64,000 nt of DNA from Asterella californica (GCA_036924285.1 JAYKYS010000012.1:7626001-7690000); one strand, 5' to 3'. Counted from the stretch's first letter, positions 35,488 to 46,555 are shown. Notes: a model not told the origin generated them from the sequence alone. A program made the numbers and translations.

Positions 35488-38400
35488 GAGACAAGCATAT
35501 GACTACTGGCAAGATCAACAATGTAGCACCACTTTGCTCCTATTAGCGTCATAAAAAGTGACGAGGTTGTCAAGTATAACGGAGGTCATCTCATGTATCG
35601 AGAGGACTAACATTCACCTAAATCTGTTGATGAGACCAAACTTATTTATTCCAAGTATGAGTATAGAGAAGTAGATTAAACGAAGCGAGTACAGTTACGA
35701 TATATGATGTGTCTCATTCATCCCAGTTAGTGTCTATCGATGACGCGATCCTGCAAAAAATTCGTGTTGGTTAGAATCAGTACTTGGAAATCGAGTAGTT
35801 GTAAACCATAATACAACCCTTAAGTTTTTAGACACGTTTATATTTGTCGAAGAGTCATTTGTAGTGTTCTATCTTTCACACATAAAGTTAATTATGATCA
35901 TAGTCAAAGTTCTATCTCTTTTATTTAGAAACAAATGTAATAGAATCCAAAATTATTAAACACTTTGGATCAATTGTTAAATTATTATTTATTGATTTAT
36001 AGCAACTTGCGTGATATATAAAAAAATCTTTATTCTCTAAAAAGATAGAGCATTTGTCAAGTCAATCAAAACTTCATTTTTCGTTCGAAATCACTTCAGT
36101 TTATTTATCAAAATGATATATAAATATCTAAAATAACAAATTATAGTGAATTGTTTTTAAATCATACTATATAGAAAAGATAAATATTTTAATGAAAACT
36201 AAATATATTTAACAATTCAAAATATAATATTTCATTTGTCAATGATTACAATAAATCAAGTAAGTGACATTGTGAGATCTCATGGTTGATCAACACATAT
36301 CAACCAGGTCCATCTCAAAATGATGATCAATCACAAAATAAATGTTAAAAAATTGTAATTTTGTTAAAATTTTGGTCTAAAGTGATGAACCAAACCTCAT
36401 AAATAAATCTTAATGATATTTATTTTAAATATTTTACATTATCATTACATGATTGGATAACTAATCAACGAAGCATACAATCATAAATCTAGAAGCACAA
36501 ATATCTTGTGTCTCATATCTTTTGGATTAAAAATTACAAATGAAAATTCCACCCAATCAGTCTAACCAAAGCACCACCAATCATATTACTTGATAGATGG
36601 ATGCTTCAAATCCATACTTTAATCTAATAGGTAAAAAAATAAAATATAGAGAGATAATATATATGATAATAAATAAAGTCAACAAAAACAAAAATATAAC
36701 CACTTGTTTACTTTTTGATCAGTTAGATTCAATCACTCGCGACATTAACACCACTTAACTCATTGTCGATAATATTCGCATGCTATTGAAAAGTGATATA
36801 TTTCTACCTCATCTTTTTCATATAGATGATTAATCACATATGTATACAATAGAATGATATTACAATCTATTACTATTGTTCTGTTGTTATTATGTCTAAT
36901 ACAAAAGTATCTTAACGCTTTCTTTGACATCCACTGATAAAATTTAGCAATTACAACACCAGTTCATAACACAATGATTCGGTAAAGACCATCCAATCTT
37001 TCTCTATGTTTTATCTCGTAGTTTTTCTATTTTGAGAAAAAAACTCGTTTGGGGGCGAAAAGACCATTCAGTATTTCTCTCTGCGTTATTCCATCTTGTT
37101 CGTCTTCCTCGAGTTGCCGCAAACCGCCTATTTTTAACCGAAAGTTGAATCTCCATACATCCCTGTCACGGGCATGAGAGATCTGACTTCACTAACGAAT
37201 TGAAAGCTCCGGGCTTGGATATCTGGCAATCAGCAGATGACACGTGTGGTCTGTGACACAAAGAACATTGTCTACGTGTGTGGAAAATAAGTTAAGGATG
37301 TAGCTGACTGTACAGCCTCGAAGTTCATGATCAGAATGTAGAACATGGACCGGTGAAGATCTGTCGGTCTCTGGCCCAAGCTCGTCTTCTCATCTCTACA
37401 CAGTGGATATATCAACTTACAACAGCAGAGGGGACATCATTTACCGGTTATTTATGTATTCAATCATAGAGTGACCGGTCGATGAAGCAAGCCGGTAAGT
37501 TCCAGTTTCTCTCCAGACGAAGCCGACCAGACGAGGAACTGGAAGAGGTCAAAAGTGGGAGGAAGATCTCAAATACCGGGTTCTATAACAAGATAAAGCT
37601 TTGTACCGTATCCTGAATACCCTGTAGACCAAGCCGTAGATAATGACAGCAGTTTCTGTCAACAAGAGAACTTGTGGGGCTAACCTTGAGCATCGTAGAT
37701 AAACGTGCTCTAAATAAACAATAATAAAAAAAAACAAGATGCTGGGATCATTTCTTCCAAATGAATAATCCAATTTGCGATGGAACTGCAAGCCTACGCG
37801 TTTTTTTGTTTAGATCTGAGCTCTCCCTCTCTAACATTTATCTAACAGGATAAATATATTTTATATTTATATAAAATTCACAATTTAAATATAATAATGC
37901 ATAATATTTTCAAAGAAAAATTTAAATTAGTTTAGATGTACAACCAACTATACTAAATAAATTTTTAGTTGGAGTATAGACATATTACATTAAACTTTAG
38001 TTTAAGTATAAAAGTGAAATATATATATATATATATATTCATTTAGGTTAGAAAAAAATATAATTTTATGTTAAGTAAATCACTAAATTTTTATCTAATA
38101 TATTTAATGAATATTGAATACTTAATTATGAAATTAACCACATAATGTAAAGATATGGAGAGCTTTGATTTAATAAATTTAGTTCCTGTAAAAGAAATCT
38201 TATTAGCAAAAGAATTAGATATAAGTTTAATTATTTTTCTTCAGATAACCCATCCGCAAGATGAGAACATACGGTTTACAAGAGTACCTGGGCCTTCTAC
38301 CAAAAGTATTTGTGTAAAAACGAATCTCACCGTCTTTTCCGAGTTTTGTCTTCTTTTGGTTTTAACAGAATCTTAGCTACGCAAATGCATACCAATAATT

Positions 38401-38716
38401 TATTATCTATCATAATTATATTTTATATTAAGGTGTTCCTGTGTCACGAATAATAATAATAAATATATTTATTTTACAAGTTTATATATTGCTCGTTTGT
38501 CACGATAAGAATAGTCAATCAAATTATCACCCCTTCGATGTGCTAAATAATTCCATCTATCGATGTGTTAAAATAACTTCAACTAGAAGTCAAGAGTACC
38601 TTGAAATGTTAGATTGCATGCCCAATGCATGCTTATTTCTCGACATCCGTGTTTGATTAGATGCGTTTAGATATCAAATGTGACTTGAACACCTATTTAA
38701 TTTGCACTCGGGTTCA
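35488..38716. other. AT-rich non-coding duplicated DNA, copy 2
   Basis: Aligns with 10871-11300 and 12061-14820. No gene is seen. It contains an (AT)n run at about 38021-38038. Confidence 0.6.
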
Positions 38717-39193
38717 ATATACATCCAAACTTGCGGAAGGGTAGAACGGAAAAAAAGGACAAACAAAGATATCAGGAGCGAAAATTTCCGTGTAAGATAT
38801 TGCAGCAGCTGTGGGGGTGCGGAGCACTCGGGGTTGGGTTTCGGCGGTTGGTTATTTATGTACCCTACGTGTTGGGTTAATTTTTGGAAATTTTTATTTG
38901 TTTAATTTTATCAAAGAAATATATATACTAAATAAATAAATAAATAAAAATATTTTATAAAAATTATCTGTTGACCCATGTCTAGAAATACGAAGAAAAC
39001 AGAAAATAAACTGTAAGTCTTGGCTGGACTGCAACTCTTCAGAAAATAAAAGAGCAAAGAGCTATACTCATTAACATTCATTAATATACAAATTTTAATT
39101 TAATATCTAACTCTTCTGATAAAAAGAATTAAGTATTAAATTAAACTCTTGTATATTTACCTCCTCCATATATATACTTAAGATAGAGGTTCA
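38717..39193. mobile_element. 477-bp insertion in copy 2 only
   Basis: Copy 1 runs directly from the CACTTGGGTGCATATCC word (about 14831) to TTTTTATTTCAACG. Copy 2 has about 477 extra bases here, flanked by GGTTCA at 38711-38716 and 39188-39193. The insert has a GC-richer left half (38740-38880) and an AAATA microsatellite near 38925-38947. No coding frame or terminal inverted repeat is evident, so its class is unknown. Confidence 0.5.
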
Positions 39194-39398
39194 TATCTTT
39201 TTATTTCAACGTGCGGTAATGGTAGTGAAGTCGATCTCCAATGATGTAAATGTCCTACACTCCCTCTTCGTTTAGTAAGATATGTTGTAAAAGTTAGCAC
39301 TGTGACTCCTTTGTTCGAGCTCAAGTACAACTAATAAATCATAAAATATACCATTTTATAAAACATATTAAAATTGGTAGAAAATGTAATGGTGCTGT

Positions 39399-39414
39399 TG
39401 GCCACATGCTTGGT
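39399..39414. repeat. Truncated-SINE target duplication, left
   Basis: TGGCCACATGCTTGGT, repeated at 39469-39484. Copy 1 has the single, uninterrupted site at 15412-15427. Confidence 0.9.
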
Positions 39415-39468
39415 TTTTTTTTAGGCCTCTTTTCTTTTCGCTGTGGGGCTTTCTGCAGCTGTATGCTG
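39415..39468 (-). mobile_element. 5'-truncated SINE, same family as 15547-15695
   Basis: A 54-bp insertion of poly-T, then AGGCCTCTTTT and GCTGTGGGGCTTTCTGCAGC, then GTATGCTG. It matches the 3' part of the SINE at 15547-15695 and adds a small CTTTT duplication. It lacks the tRNA-like B-box half. A perfect 16-bp target duplication and an empty site in copy 1 prove insertion after the segmental duplication. Confidence 0.85.
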
Positions 39469-39676
39469 TGGCCACATGCTTGGTACAACAACAGAATTTG
39501 CAGGTCCATTTATGTCTAATTACACATTGAGTAAGATCTACCGGTCGAAGGTGGACCGTGGAAGTCAGCTCGTGCCGATTAGAGGGAAGGCATCAGGTAG
39601 TCTAGGCGACAGTGGCCGACAGCGAACGCGGTTTGGTAGGACTGGATCGGAAAGCCGGTATCCATAACCGGTGGCG

Positions 39677-39709
39677 CCCATGCCGGCCGGCGGTCTAGCC
39701 GGCAATGGG
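39677..39709. promoter_or_regulatory. GC-rich inverted repeat in SEC61A promoter
   Basis: CCCATGCCGGC (39677-39687) faces GCCGGCAATGGG (39698-39709); the arms are complementary apart from one extra base. It is conserved in the orphan copy (15789-15821). It lies about 400 bases before the SEC61A start codon, ahead of the CT-rich leader. A protein-binding site is inferred only. Confidence 0.4.
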
Positions 39710-39719
39710 TAAGTCGTGG

Positions 39720-40109
39720 TCTTGCTTCCCGTTCTGCGTCTGCAGTCTGGTTGCCCTAATGATCATCTCGTTCGTCTTCCCGTTCTCTCATTTCTCTTTT
39801 CTACGTTCTCCCACTTTCTCGCCTATTCCTCCTCTCGTCCGCTCGTCTCTCCAATTTGTTTGCGTTTTGTCTGGGGCCTTCGCTGTTTCATTCACTTGGA
39901 GATGACGGGGTGGAGGGAGATGGTGGCCGTCTAATAACGCTCTCGTTGCTCCGTCGCGAGCCCGATTTGGTCACGGTCAAGTCTCGTTGTCTATCGGGAG
40001 AGAAAGAGATCGATTCATGAGAAGGAGTGGACAAAGGAAGGGAGGAAAATTTGAGATCCTGCTTGTTCCGGTGGATTAGGGAGCTGACGATTCCATCGAG
40101 AGAGAAGCT
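39720..40109 (+). promoter_or_regulatory. SEC61A promoter/5' leader
   Basis: Contains a pyrimidine-rich stretch (about 39770-39870; repeated CTCTC, TTTCTC and CGTCTCTCC) typical of plant leaders. No TATA box is obvious. The first ATG of the long SEC61A frame is at 40110, in a purine-rich context (GAAGCTATGGC). The segmental duplication ends at 39902, inside this leader. Confidence 0.5.
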
Positions 40110-43100
40110 ATGGCAGGGGGAGGGTTTCGAGTGTTGCATCTAGTGAGGCCATTTTTGTCTGTTCTACCCGAGGTTCAGACTGCCGATAGGAAGATCCCGT
40201 TCAGAGAGAAGGTTTTGTATACTGTTGTTTCTTTGTTCATTTTCTTAGTATGTAGTCAGCTTCCTCTCTATGGAATACACTCGTCAGGCGGATCGGACCC
40301 CTTCTACTGGATGCGTGTTATTTTGGCTTCCAACAGGGGTACAGTGATGGAACTCGGTATCACGCCTATTGTTACGTCCGGTTTGGTCATGCAGCTCTTG
40401 GCTGGTTCCAAGATCATTGAGGTCGACAACAGTGTCAAGGAGGATCGTGCCCTCTTGTAAGTCTTATTTTTCTGTCGCGATTACTTTGCTGCTTCTCGTT
40501 GAATGTGTGTTATGCAGTGTTTTGGTCGGTCAGCATGGAGCCTGCGTTGCTTGCTTACTTTGACGTTTCCAAATTTACGTTCAAATTACGCCAGGGCTCG
40601 ATCATCACGCTTGGAACCAGATTCCTCGTTTACAACCGCCTGATCTCCTTATCCTCTTGCATTAGAGGCGCTCATGGGTGATTTTTCTTGTAGCTAGCCC
40701 CTTGCCAGTCAGAGTGCATGCAGCATATGGAGTCGTTCGTTACATTCCTGTCAAACTGCACAGCTTGTCCTCTTCATAAGATTTTCAAGTTATTGTAAAA
40801 GCATGATCTGGTGTATTCACTGATTTTTGTCATCGCGGGGTCTCCTCCGTCTGATGCTTAAGAGCACAGCTGGCTCTTTACAGATGGTCTACACCCAGTT
40901 CTTACAGCAGGTTGATGTTGATGTTTGAGAGCCAGGTGCTAATTAGCTGTGTGTTATCAGATGCAAGAATGGTCTAGTCGAACAAACATAATGCTTTGCA
41001 GCCCATAGGATATGCCCTGTTTATGCGTCTGCGGGTAAGGTCCAGACGCTTGAGCATAGTAACTGTTCCCCCACGGACTCGCTGATTCTATGTAGTAATG
41101 CTGGTAACGACTATATAGAGTTGTCCAGTCGGTGCATTGTCACCCTATTCAGGAGTTCATATTGATAGTTTCGTATCATCCTTTGTCACTCCATAATTCG
41201 CAGGAACTTTTATTTCCGTCGGTTGTTGATGCGATTGGTATGTGATTCTCCGATTGCGGTGTCCCGTACTTAGGATTCGCTAGATCCAAGCCTGCCGGCC
41301 CGATTGATGGGTGGTCATTTAACTACCTATGTTCGGAGTTCAGTTCTCGTTATATTCCAAGAAGTGCTGTGTTGGCAGTCAACCATTTCACAGTGCTTTT
41401 TCAGGTTCAACTCTGATCTTCCCCTGATGTCCATGCAGAAATGGTGCCCAAAAGTTGTTGGGAGTCATGATCACCATTGGCGAAGCCGTGGCCTACGTGC
41501 TGTCGGGAATGTATGGTGACGTACGAAGTTTGGGAGCCGGAAATGCTATCCTGATCATTATTCAGCTTTTCTTCGCGGGCATTATCGTCATCTGCCTCGA
41601 TGAGTTGCTTCAGAAGGGTTACGGACTAGGCTCCGGAATTTCCCTGTTCATTGCCACCAACATCTGGTAATTCTAGTTCACTGTCATAGCGTGGTCTGAG
41701 GCAATTTTGAGATTCGAGTGCGGATGGTGTTAGGTTTGTGGGGATGCGGGTACATGGTGTGACAATGAAGTGTTCCTTCGACTCGTCGGTTTTCCGTTTG
41801 TTGTCTGCGGTGTCGGATTGGACTGTTTTTCTTTCAGTAGTTCGAGATAGAAGCTTCTGACTTTGCTCCTTTCTTCGCAGTGAAAACATCATCTGGAAGG
41901 CTTTCAGTCCCACCACCATCAACAGTGGTCGTGGTGCCGAGTTTGAGGGTGCTGTGATTGCTTTGTTCCACCTCCTGATTACGAGAACTGATAAAGTGCG
42001 AGCTTTGAAGGAGGCTTTCTACAGGACTAACCTCCCAAACGTCACCAATTTGCTCGCTACTGTGCTGGTCTTCTTGATCGTGATATACTTTCAAGGATTC
42101 CGGGTCGTTCTCCCTGTCCGTTCGAGAAGCGCACGTGGGCAGCAAGGTTCATACCCCATCAAGCTTTTCTACACTTCCAACATGCCAATCATTCTGCAGT
42201 CTGCCCTTGTATCCAACCTCTACTTCATCTCTCAGGTGAGGTCATGGTACTGTCATGCTCCTTAGCTCATTTACTCATGCCGGAGGGTTGCACTGACCGT
42301 CGATTCCACCAGCGCACGTATCATCATTATGAGAGTAAGGGGCCCACTTTTGATTGCCGACGTTTGTGTGCACGGGTGAACTATGCTAATAATTCCGTAT
42401 CGATCGCATTTGCAGCTTTTGCACAAGAAATACAGCGGTGTCTTCCTTGTCCAACTTCTTGGAAAGTGGAAGGAGTCCGAGTACTCACAGAGTGCTCAGT
42501 TGATTCCTGTGGGAGGTCTCGTGTATTATATTACTCCTCCTTCAAGGTTCGTTTCGGTTTCTGGCTAAAACTTCCTATCTCTGAATCTTGAAATAAATTC
42601 GGGTCGGGACTTCCAAACAAATTGGTTTAGTCCAATTTGCGGAACTCTGTTGGTTTCAGTTGTGTAATTCTGATGATGCCTACCACGTATCTGATCTGTT
42701 TCTGAAACGAATGTTCCAACATACCAGTTTGGGTGACATCGCCGCCAATCCGTTCCATGCTCTCTTCTACTTGACGTTTATGTTGACGGCTTGCGCCCTC
42801 TTCTCGAAGACGTGGATTGAAGTCTCGGGTTCGTCAGCAAGAGATGTTGCGAAGCAACTGAAGGTAATATTTGTCCGGGTTGTTCACTTGCAACTTTATC
42901 AGTTCTACGTCCGCGAGTTATGACGCGGCCGGAGATTACATAGGAGTTCGCAGGTCGAGCTCAGTAGCAGCGCTCGGGCTTGAGCTTTGTTAGCTCTTTG
43001 CCACTTTCGCTGTAACACGTGTTAGCATGCCAGGACTCAAGTTTTCATCATTTATTTGCAACCGAAGCTTGAGTTGCGTTTTTATATGACTTTTGCCGAT

Positions 43101-43351
43101 TCTTTGATCAGGAACAACAAATGGTGATGCCTGGTCATCGCGAGTCCAACTTGCAGAAGGAGCTGAACCGATATATCCCCACTGCAGCTGCATTCGGTGG
43201 AATATGTATCGGAGCTCTCACAGTTGTGGCTGACTTCATGGGTGCCATTGGTTCAGGAACTGGAATCCTGCTTGCTGTCACTATTATCTACCAATATTTC
43301 GAAACCTTCGACAAGGAAAGAGCTAGTGAGCTTGGCTTCTTTGGCTTTTGA
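40110..43351 (+). CDS. SEC61A: Protein transport protein SEC61 subunit alpha
   Basis: Sec61 alpha is the pore of the endoplasmic-reticulum translocon: it moves nascent secretory proteins across, and membrane proteins into, the ER membrane together with the beta and gamma subunits. Six exons are read: 40110-40456, 41439-41666, 41881-42235, 42416-42546, 42728-42863 and 43112-43351. All introns are GT..AG, and codons continue correctly across splits (for example CTT+A and TG+T). The product is 478 residues, close to the roughly 475 usual in plants. It starts [20 protein letters not shown] and has the plug/TM2 region [20 protein letters not shown], then [46 protein letters not shown] and the C-terminus [18 protein letters not shown]. 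The first intron (982 bp) is much the longest. All expected hydrophobic segments are present, so it looks functional. Confidence 0.97.
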
Positions 43352-44660
43352 GACCTTTAGTTCTAAGAAAATTTTGATTACGCTTTTGGGGATAGAATAT
43401 TTCTCAAGTGAGTCTTATACAGCGGCAACCACACGTACGGAGGGGTTGTATTTTGGAAAGGGTACAAATTCAATGTGGAGTTGGGGGCAAGCGCCAGTAG
43501 TTGCTGAAAGCATTTCCCATCGGTTTGTTGTTTCCCTAGTTCTCTATCTCTCATGTGCGAGCCGTACTCCGCCCCGCCGCACATTGTCTCATTGTAACGA
43601 AGCAAGGGGCAGCATGGCCCAACATTTCTTGCCTGGGTTGACTGAAGTCCTGGCTTTCATCATTTGCTCATGATAATGGGAATGCTTTTTGACTTGAAAT
43701 GTCAAGGAGAGCGTTTGGGGCAGACTCTGTTAGAGATGTGTACTATGTGGGGCTCCCTGGAGGTTGGTGGGTTCATACTTTGTCACTGTAGTTGTACTGC
43801 TATGTGCGATGATATGACAAAGGATTAGTGGTTCATACATTAGTGACCGCCATCGGCTCCGAACACAGCAGGCGATTACGTCTTACACGTCTGGCCGTGG
43901 CTTCAAACAGTTTGATCACTACCTGTACAGGGATGCACGTCGACAACGCTCCGAAGTACGGGAAACCCTTGGAGCGTTCTTAGGTGTAGGATGTACGCAA
44001 GATTCTCGGGTTCTTGGAAGGGACGTACCCTTATTAAGGACAGAAAGGTGGAGATTGCTGTGAATGAAATCCATTTTTGTATTCTTACACAAGGGCTCAT
44101 AAGAATTTGTTGGTGTCCAAGATCTTTATGAGTCCATCAGGTCTACCCATCTCGTTTTGCATGCCAGGTCATTTTTCGTGGTGCCAGGTGTAGTGCATAT
44201 CTGATTATTGGTGGAACTTGAAATATACACGCCCTAGACAGCGTGTTTTTTCTCGCCGGAACTACACACCACGAGGATAAGGATGTCTACTTCATGTGCA
44301 GCACTCTTAATTAAGGAAGAAGACCGGGACAAGTTTCGAAGTATTTGCATAACAGGTCTTTTAATTGCCCTTATTTGGTGATAGTTAGTTAGCGTCACGA
44401 AACACAAGTGACTCTGGTAAACCCTTTTGTCGGGGAAAGGCGAGATGATCCCGGGTGGTCTCGGAAACCAAGAAGTACGTTCTCTCCTATGTACTACTGC
44501 AGCAAGTGTTAGTCCGATTCTTTCAGAACATTGAAAATCTGTGCAATCGTTCCTTGCAAGCCGGATTTCGTGTGTAAGATCGATAAGAAGGAGGTTATCA
44601 AACTGATTCCACTCAGTTCATCATCGTGGAGTGTCATATCGTGTCGACTGCTAGTCGTGC
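43352..44660. other. SEC61A 3' region and intergenic DNA
   Basis: The SEC61A 3' UTR starts here; its end cannot be fixed by eye. No other gene, repeat or RNA was recognised. A short open frame continuing to 43673 in another frame is not coding. Confidence 0.5.
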
Positions 44661-44675
44661 TGAGAAAAAAGGTTT

Positions 44676-44756
44676 TAGACCGGGGAAACTCGAACTCCCC
44701 ACCTCAGCAGCTTCTCAGCTTAATTACTGGCGCGCTAGCCTCTTCCGCCACGGCCC
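44676..44756 (-). ncRNA. Degenerate tRNA-like sequence / pol III relic
   Basis: The minus strand contains an A-box match (TGGCGGAAGAGG, about 44738-44749) and a B-box match (GAGTTCGAGTT, 44687-44697) at tRNA spacing. A T-arm is possible (GGGAG/TTCCC around TTCGAGT), a long variable-arm-like region is present, and T6 follows the 3' end (44664-44670 read on the minus strand). The acceptor stem does not close and the anticodon arm is poor (4 bp, 6-base loop). It resembles a decayed Leu-type tRNA or the head of a SINE more than a working tRNA. A second GTTTTAGAC next to an A-run recurs at 44826-44834. Confidence 0.4.
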
Positions 44757-45525
44757 AGGGTTTCAAGTCCTTGAATAGGAGACACTATAAATGTACGGAG
44801 TGAACTACCAAATCGTGAGGAAAAAGTTTTAGACGGTTCGGTAGCTTGCGATACGAACCGGAGAAGGAAAAAGGAAGAATGTAAATTCAAATTCTGTACA
44901 AACAACTGGAAGTTCGAACACTGTCTTGCGTTCCAAGCAGGCCCGGCTGCCAGGATCATCCATTCGCTTCCTATTAACGATGCACTGCAGTTCTGAGTCA
45001 AAAGACTGACTCATCGAGCCCTCCGCATGATTCTGAACGCTTTCAAGGCTGATATAGACCTCTGGTCAAGACGGGCTCTGTTTCTGTAAGGGACGAACAG
45101 AACAGAAGAGAACAGGGACAAACGAGGCCACAAACAACTCCGTATCATGCGAAGATTAACTGGTCGGTAATTCAGTCAGAGAGAGCATATGTAACGCAAA
45201 TTTCAGCTGCAGGGAGGCCGTTCCTCACTCCGTCGGGAAATCACTTTTTTCTTTCGCGTTCTACGCTGGGGCGGGAGGGACGGGAGAGAAAGGAATATAG
45301 AACAGGAACAGGAGGGTCAAGCCCCCACCGTGCAGTACGAAGTGGGGTACAAAGTGGGGACGGGCTTTCCATATCATTTCACATGACGGAGTGAGAGTAC
45401 AAGCATTGTAGTCCCTTGTAGTGATTCCTGAAACTTCTCTTCCTACGGAGGTGATATAATCTATCTATTGTTTATCTGTCACTTGCAACATGGCTCCGGC
45501 AGATAAATTAATGTAGCGACATTAA

Positions 45526-45575
45526 TTTGACCCGACATAGCTCTCGAAACAATTCGAGAGCTATGTCGGGTCAAA
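45526..45575. repeat. Perfect 23-bp inverted repeat
   Basis: Arms 45526-45548 and 45553-45575 are exact complements (TTTGACCCGACATAGCTCTC then GAA) around a 4-base spacer (ACAA). This could form a strong hairpin or be a foldback element. The surroundings (45360-45930) hold no supported gene. Confidence 0.9.
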
Positions 45576-45959
45576 AGTTCAAGATTTTGGCCGGTCAACC
45601 CTCCTGCCGACAGGGCCGAGGACTCTGTAAGGGAGGCAGCTTTCGGCTGTTGATAATCGACAGCAAAATATGGTCTAAAGGATTGGTGAGATGGGCTCTC
45701 TGCCGGTAGCATCGTCCTCTCTGGTCGAGAACTCTGTGAGGCGGGGCCGTTTAGCTAAGTGAACTGCAATTCCCGTTGAACCTCCCCATTCAAAGCAAGA
45801 AGGAAGTTGCGGATTGGTACGTAGAGGAGATTGTTGCTCTGCATTTGCATCGCTCTCCATGAGTGGGAGTCACCAGAGTCAGTCTTGTATCTCGTGACTC
45901 TAACGTACTACAAGATAATGCCAATATTCACACTAAGGAGGAGTTTCTGCTATGCGATA

Positions 45960-46180
45960 GAATAGGTATACGTCAACTGTAAAAACCGGAAAAGAAGAGT
46001 GGAATTTTCTGTCGTGTTGTGAAACGCACGGATGGAATCGTGACGAAAGCCGGAAAGAGAAAAAAAGCGGTGAGAACGGACGGAATAGTTGAGAAAAAAT
46101 ACAAAACAGAATATATCCGGAAAATCGTTAACGCATAACCACGCAATTCCATTGAAAGCGGAGCGGCTTGTCGTAAGACG
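45960..46180. repeat. Third, diverged copy of the 90-270 repeat
   Basis: Shares ordered words with 90-270 and 19120-19290: TATACGTCAACTGTAAAAACC versus TATACTTCAATTGTGAAAACC-like, TGTCGTGT, GATGGAA-like, AATCGTTAAC, and CCATTGAAAGCG versus TCATTGCAAGCG. Overall similarity is modest. It shows the repeat is dispersed and not confined to the segmental duplication. Confidence 0.5.
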
Positions 46181-46187
46181 TAGAGTA

Positions 46188-46236
46188 ATTCTTTAAATGT
46201 GACACCCCCTATTAGGAGGTGTCACAGTTAAAGAAT
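46188..46236. repeat. 49-bp near-perfect palindrome
   Basis: The arms pair from 46188 to 46236 over 24 base pairs around a single central base, with two mismatches (outer part TTCTTTAA, then TGTGACACC; centre CCTATTAGG). It coincides with the left end of a possible terminal-inverted-repeat element. Confidence 0.85.
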
Positions 46237-46555
46237 CTCTGAAATATTCGGGAGTCGCGGGCGTGAGTTACGGATTCGGTAAGTCTGCGGTCAGTGTTTC
46301 CTGCGGGTGTTTTCTTAACGGCTATTCATTGGATTTTTCTGAATTTTTTTGCAATGGATTTTCTGTTACTCTGAGTACTTATTTTGAGTGTAAAAACAAA
46401 AAAATAATCAATGATAAAATCTTGATGTTGAATCTCGGACGCGATCTAGAATGAACCGCGATTTTATACAAATTTACCCGTGGAAATTTTACGTCCAGTT
46501 ACCTCTCAACCGTTGAAAAATCTTTTTTCTAAATTCTGACACCCCTAATAGACTT
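46209..46555. mobile_element. Possible TIR element (MITE-like)
   Basis: The left end CTATTAGGAGGTGTCA (46209-46224) and right end TGACACCCCTAATAG (about 46541-46555) are inverted repeats with one gap; the similarity runs on for about 10 more bases of AT-rich sequence. Size is about 350 bp with no transposase frame, which fits a MITE. No convincing target duplication was found. The 49-bp palindrome at its left edge may be a second end abutting it. Confidence 0.5.

Larger units (their letters stand above)
19031..39902 (+). repeat. Segmental duplication, copy 2
   Basis: Direct-orientation partner of 1-16013. It is longer because of extra LINE material (about 22948-27260 and 30828-35472) and a 477-bp insertion at 38717-39193. 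The right edge lies in the 5' leader of the intact SEC61A gene, about 200 bases before its start codon. Copy 2 is therefore joined to the working gene and copy 1 is the orphan. The left edge at about 19031 directly follows the promoter side of the minus-strand gene at 16284-18640. Confidence 0.9.

Noticed and set aside
40369..40681. Plus-strand frames inside the SEC61A gene
   Set aside because: They lie in the first intron or an alternative frame of exon 1; exon joins give a correct SEC61 alpha without them.
41626..42145. Minus-strand frames of about 100 codons
   Set aside because: Antisense shadows of SEC61A exons 2 and 3.
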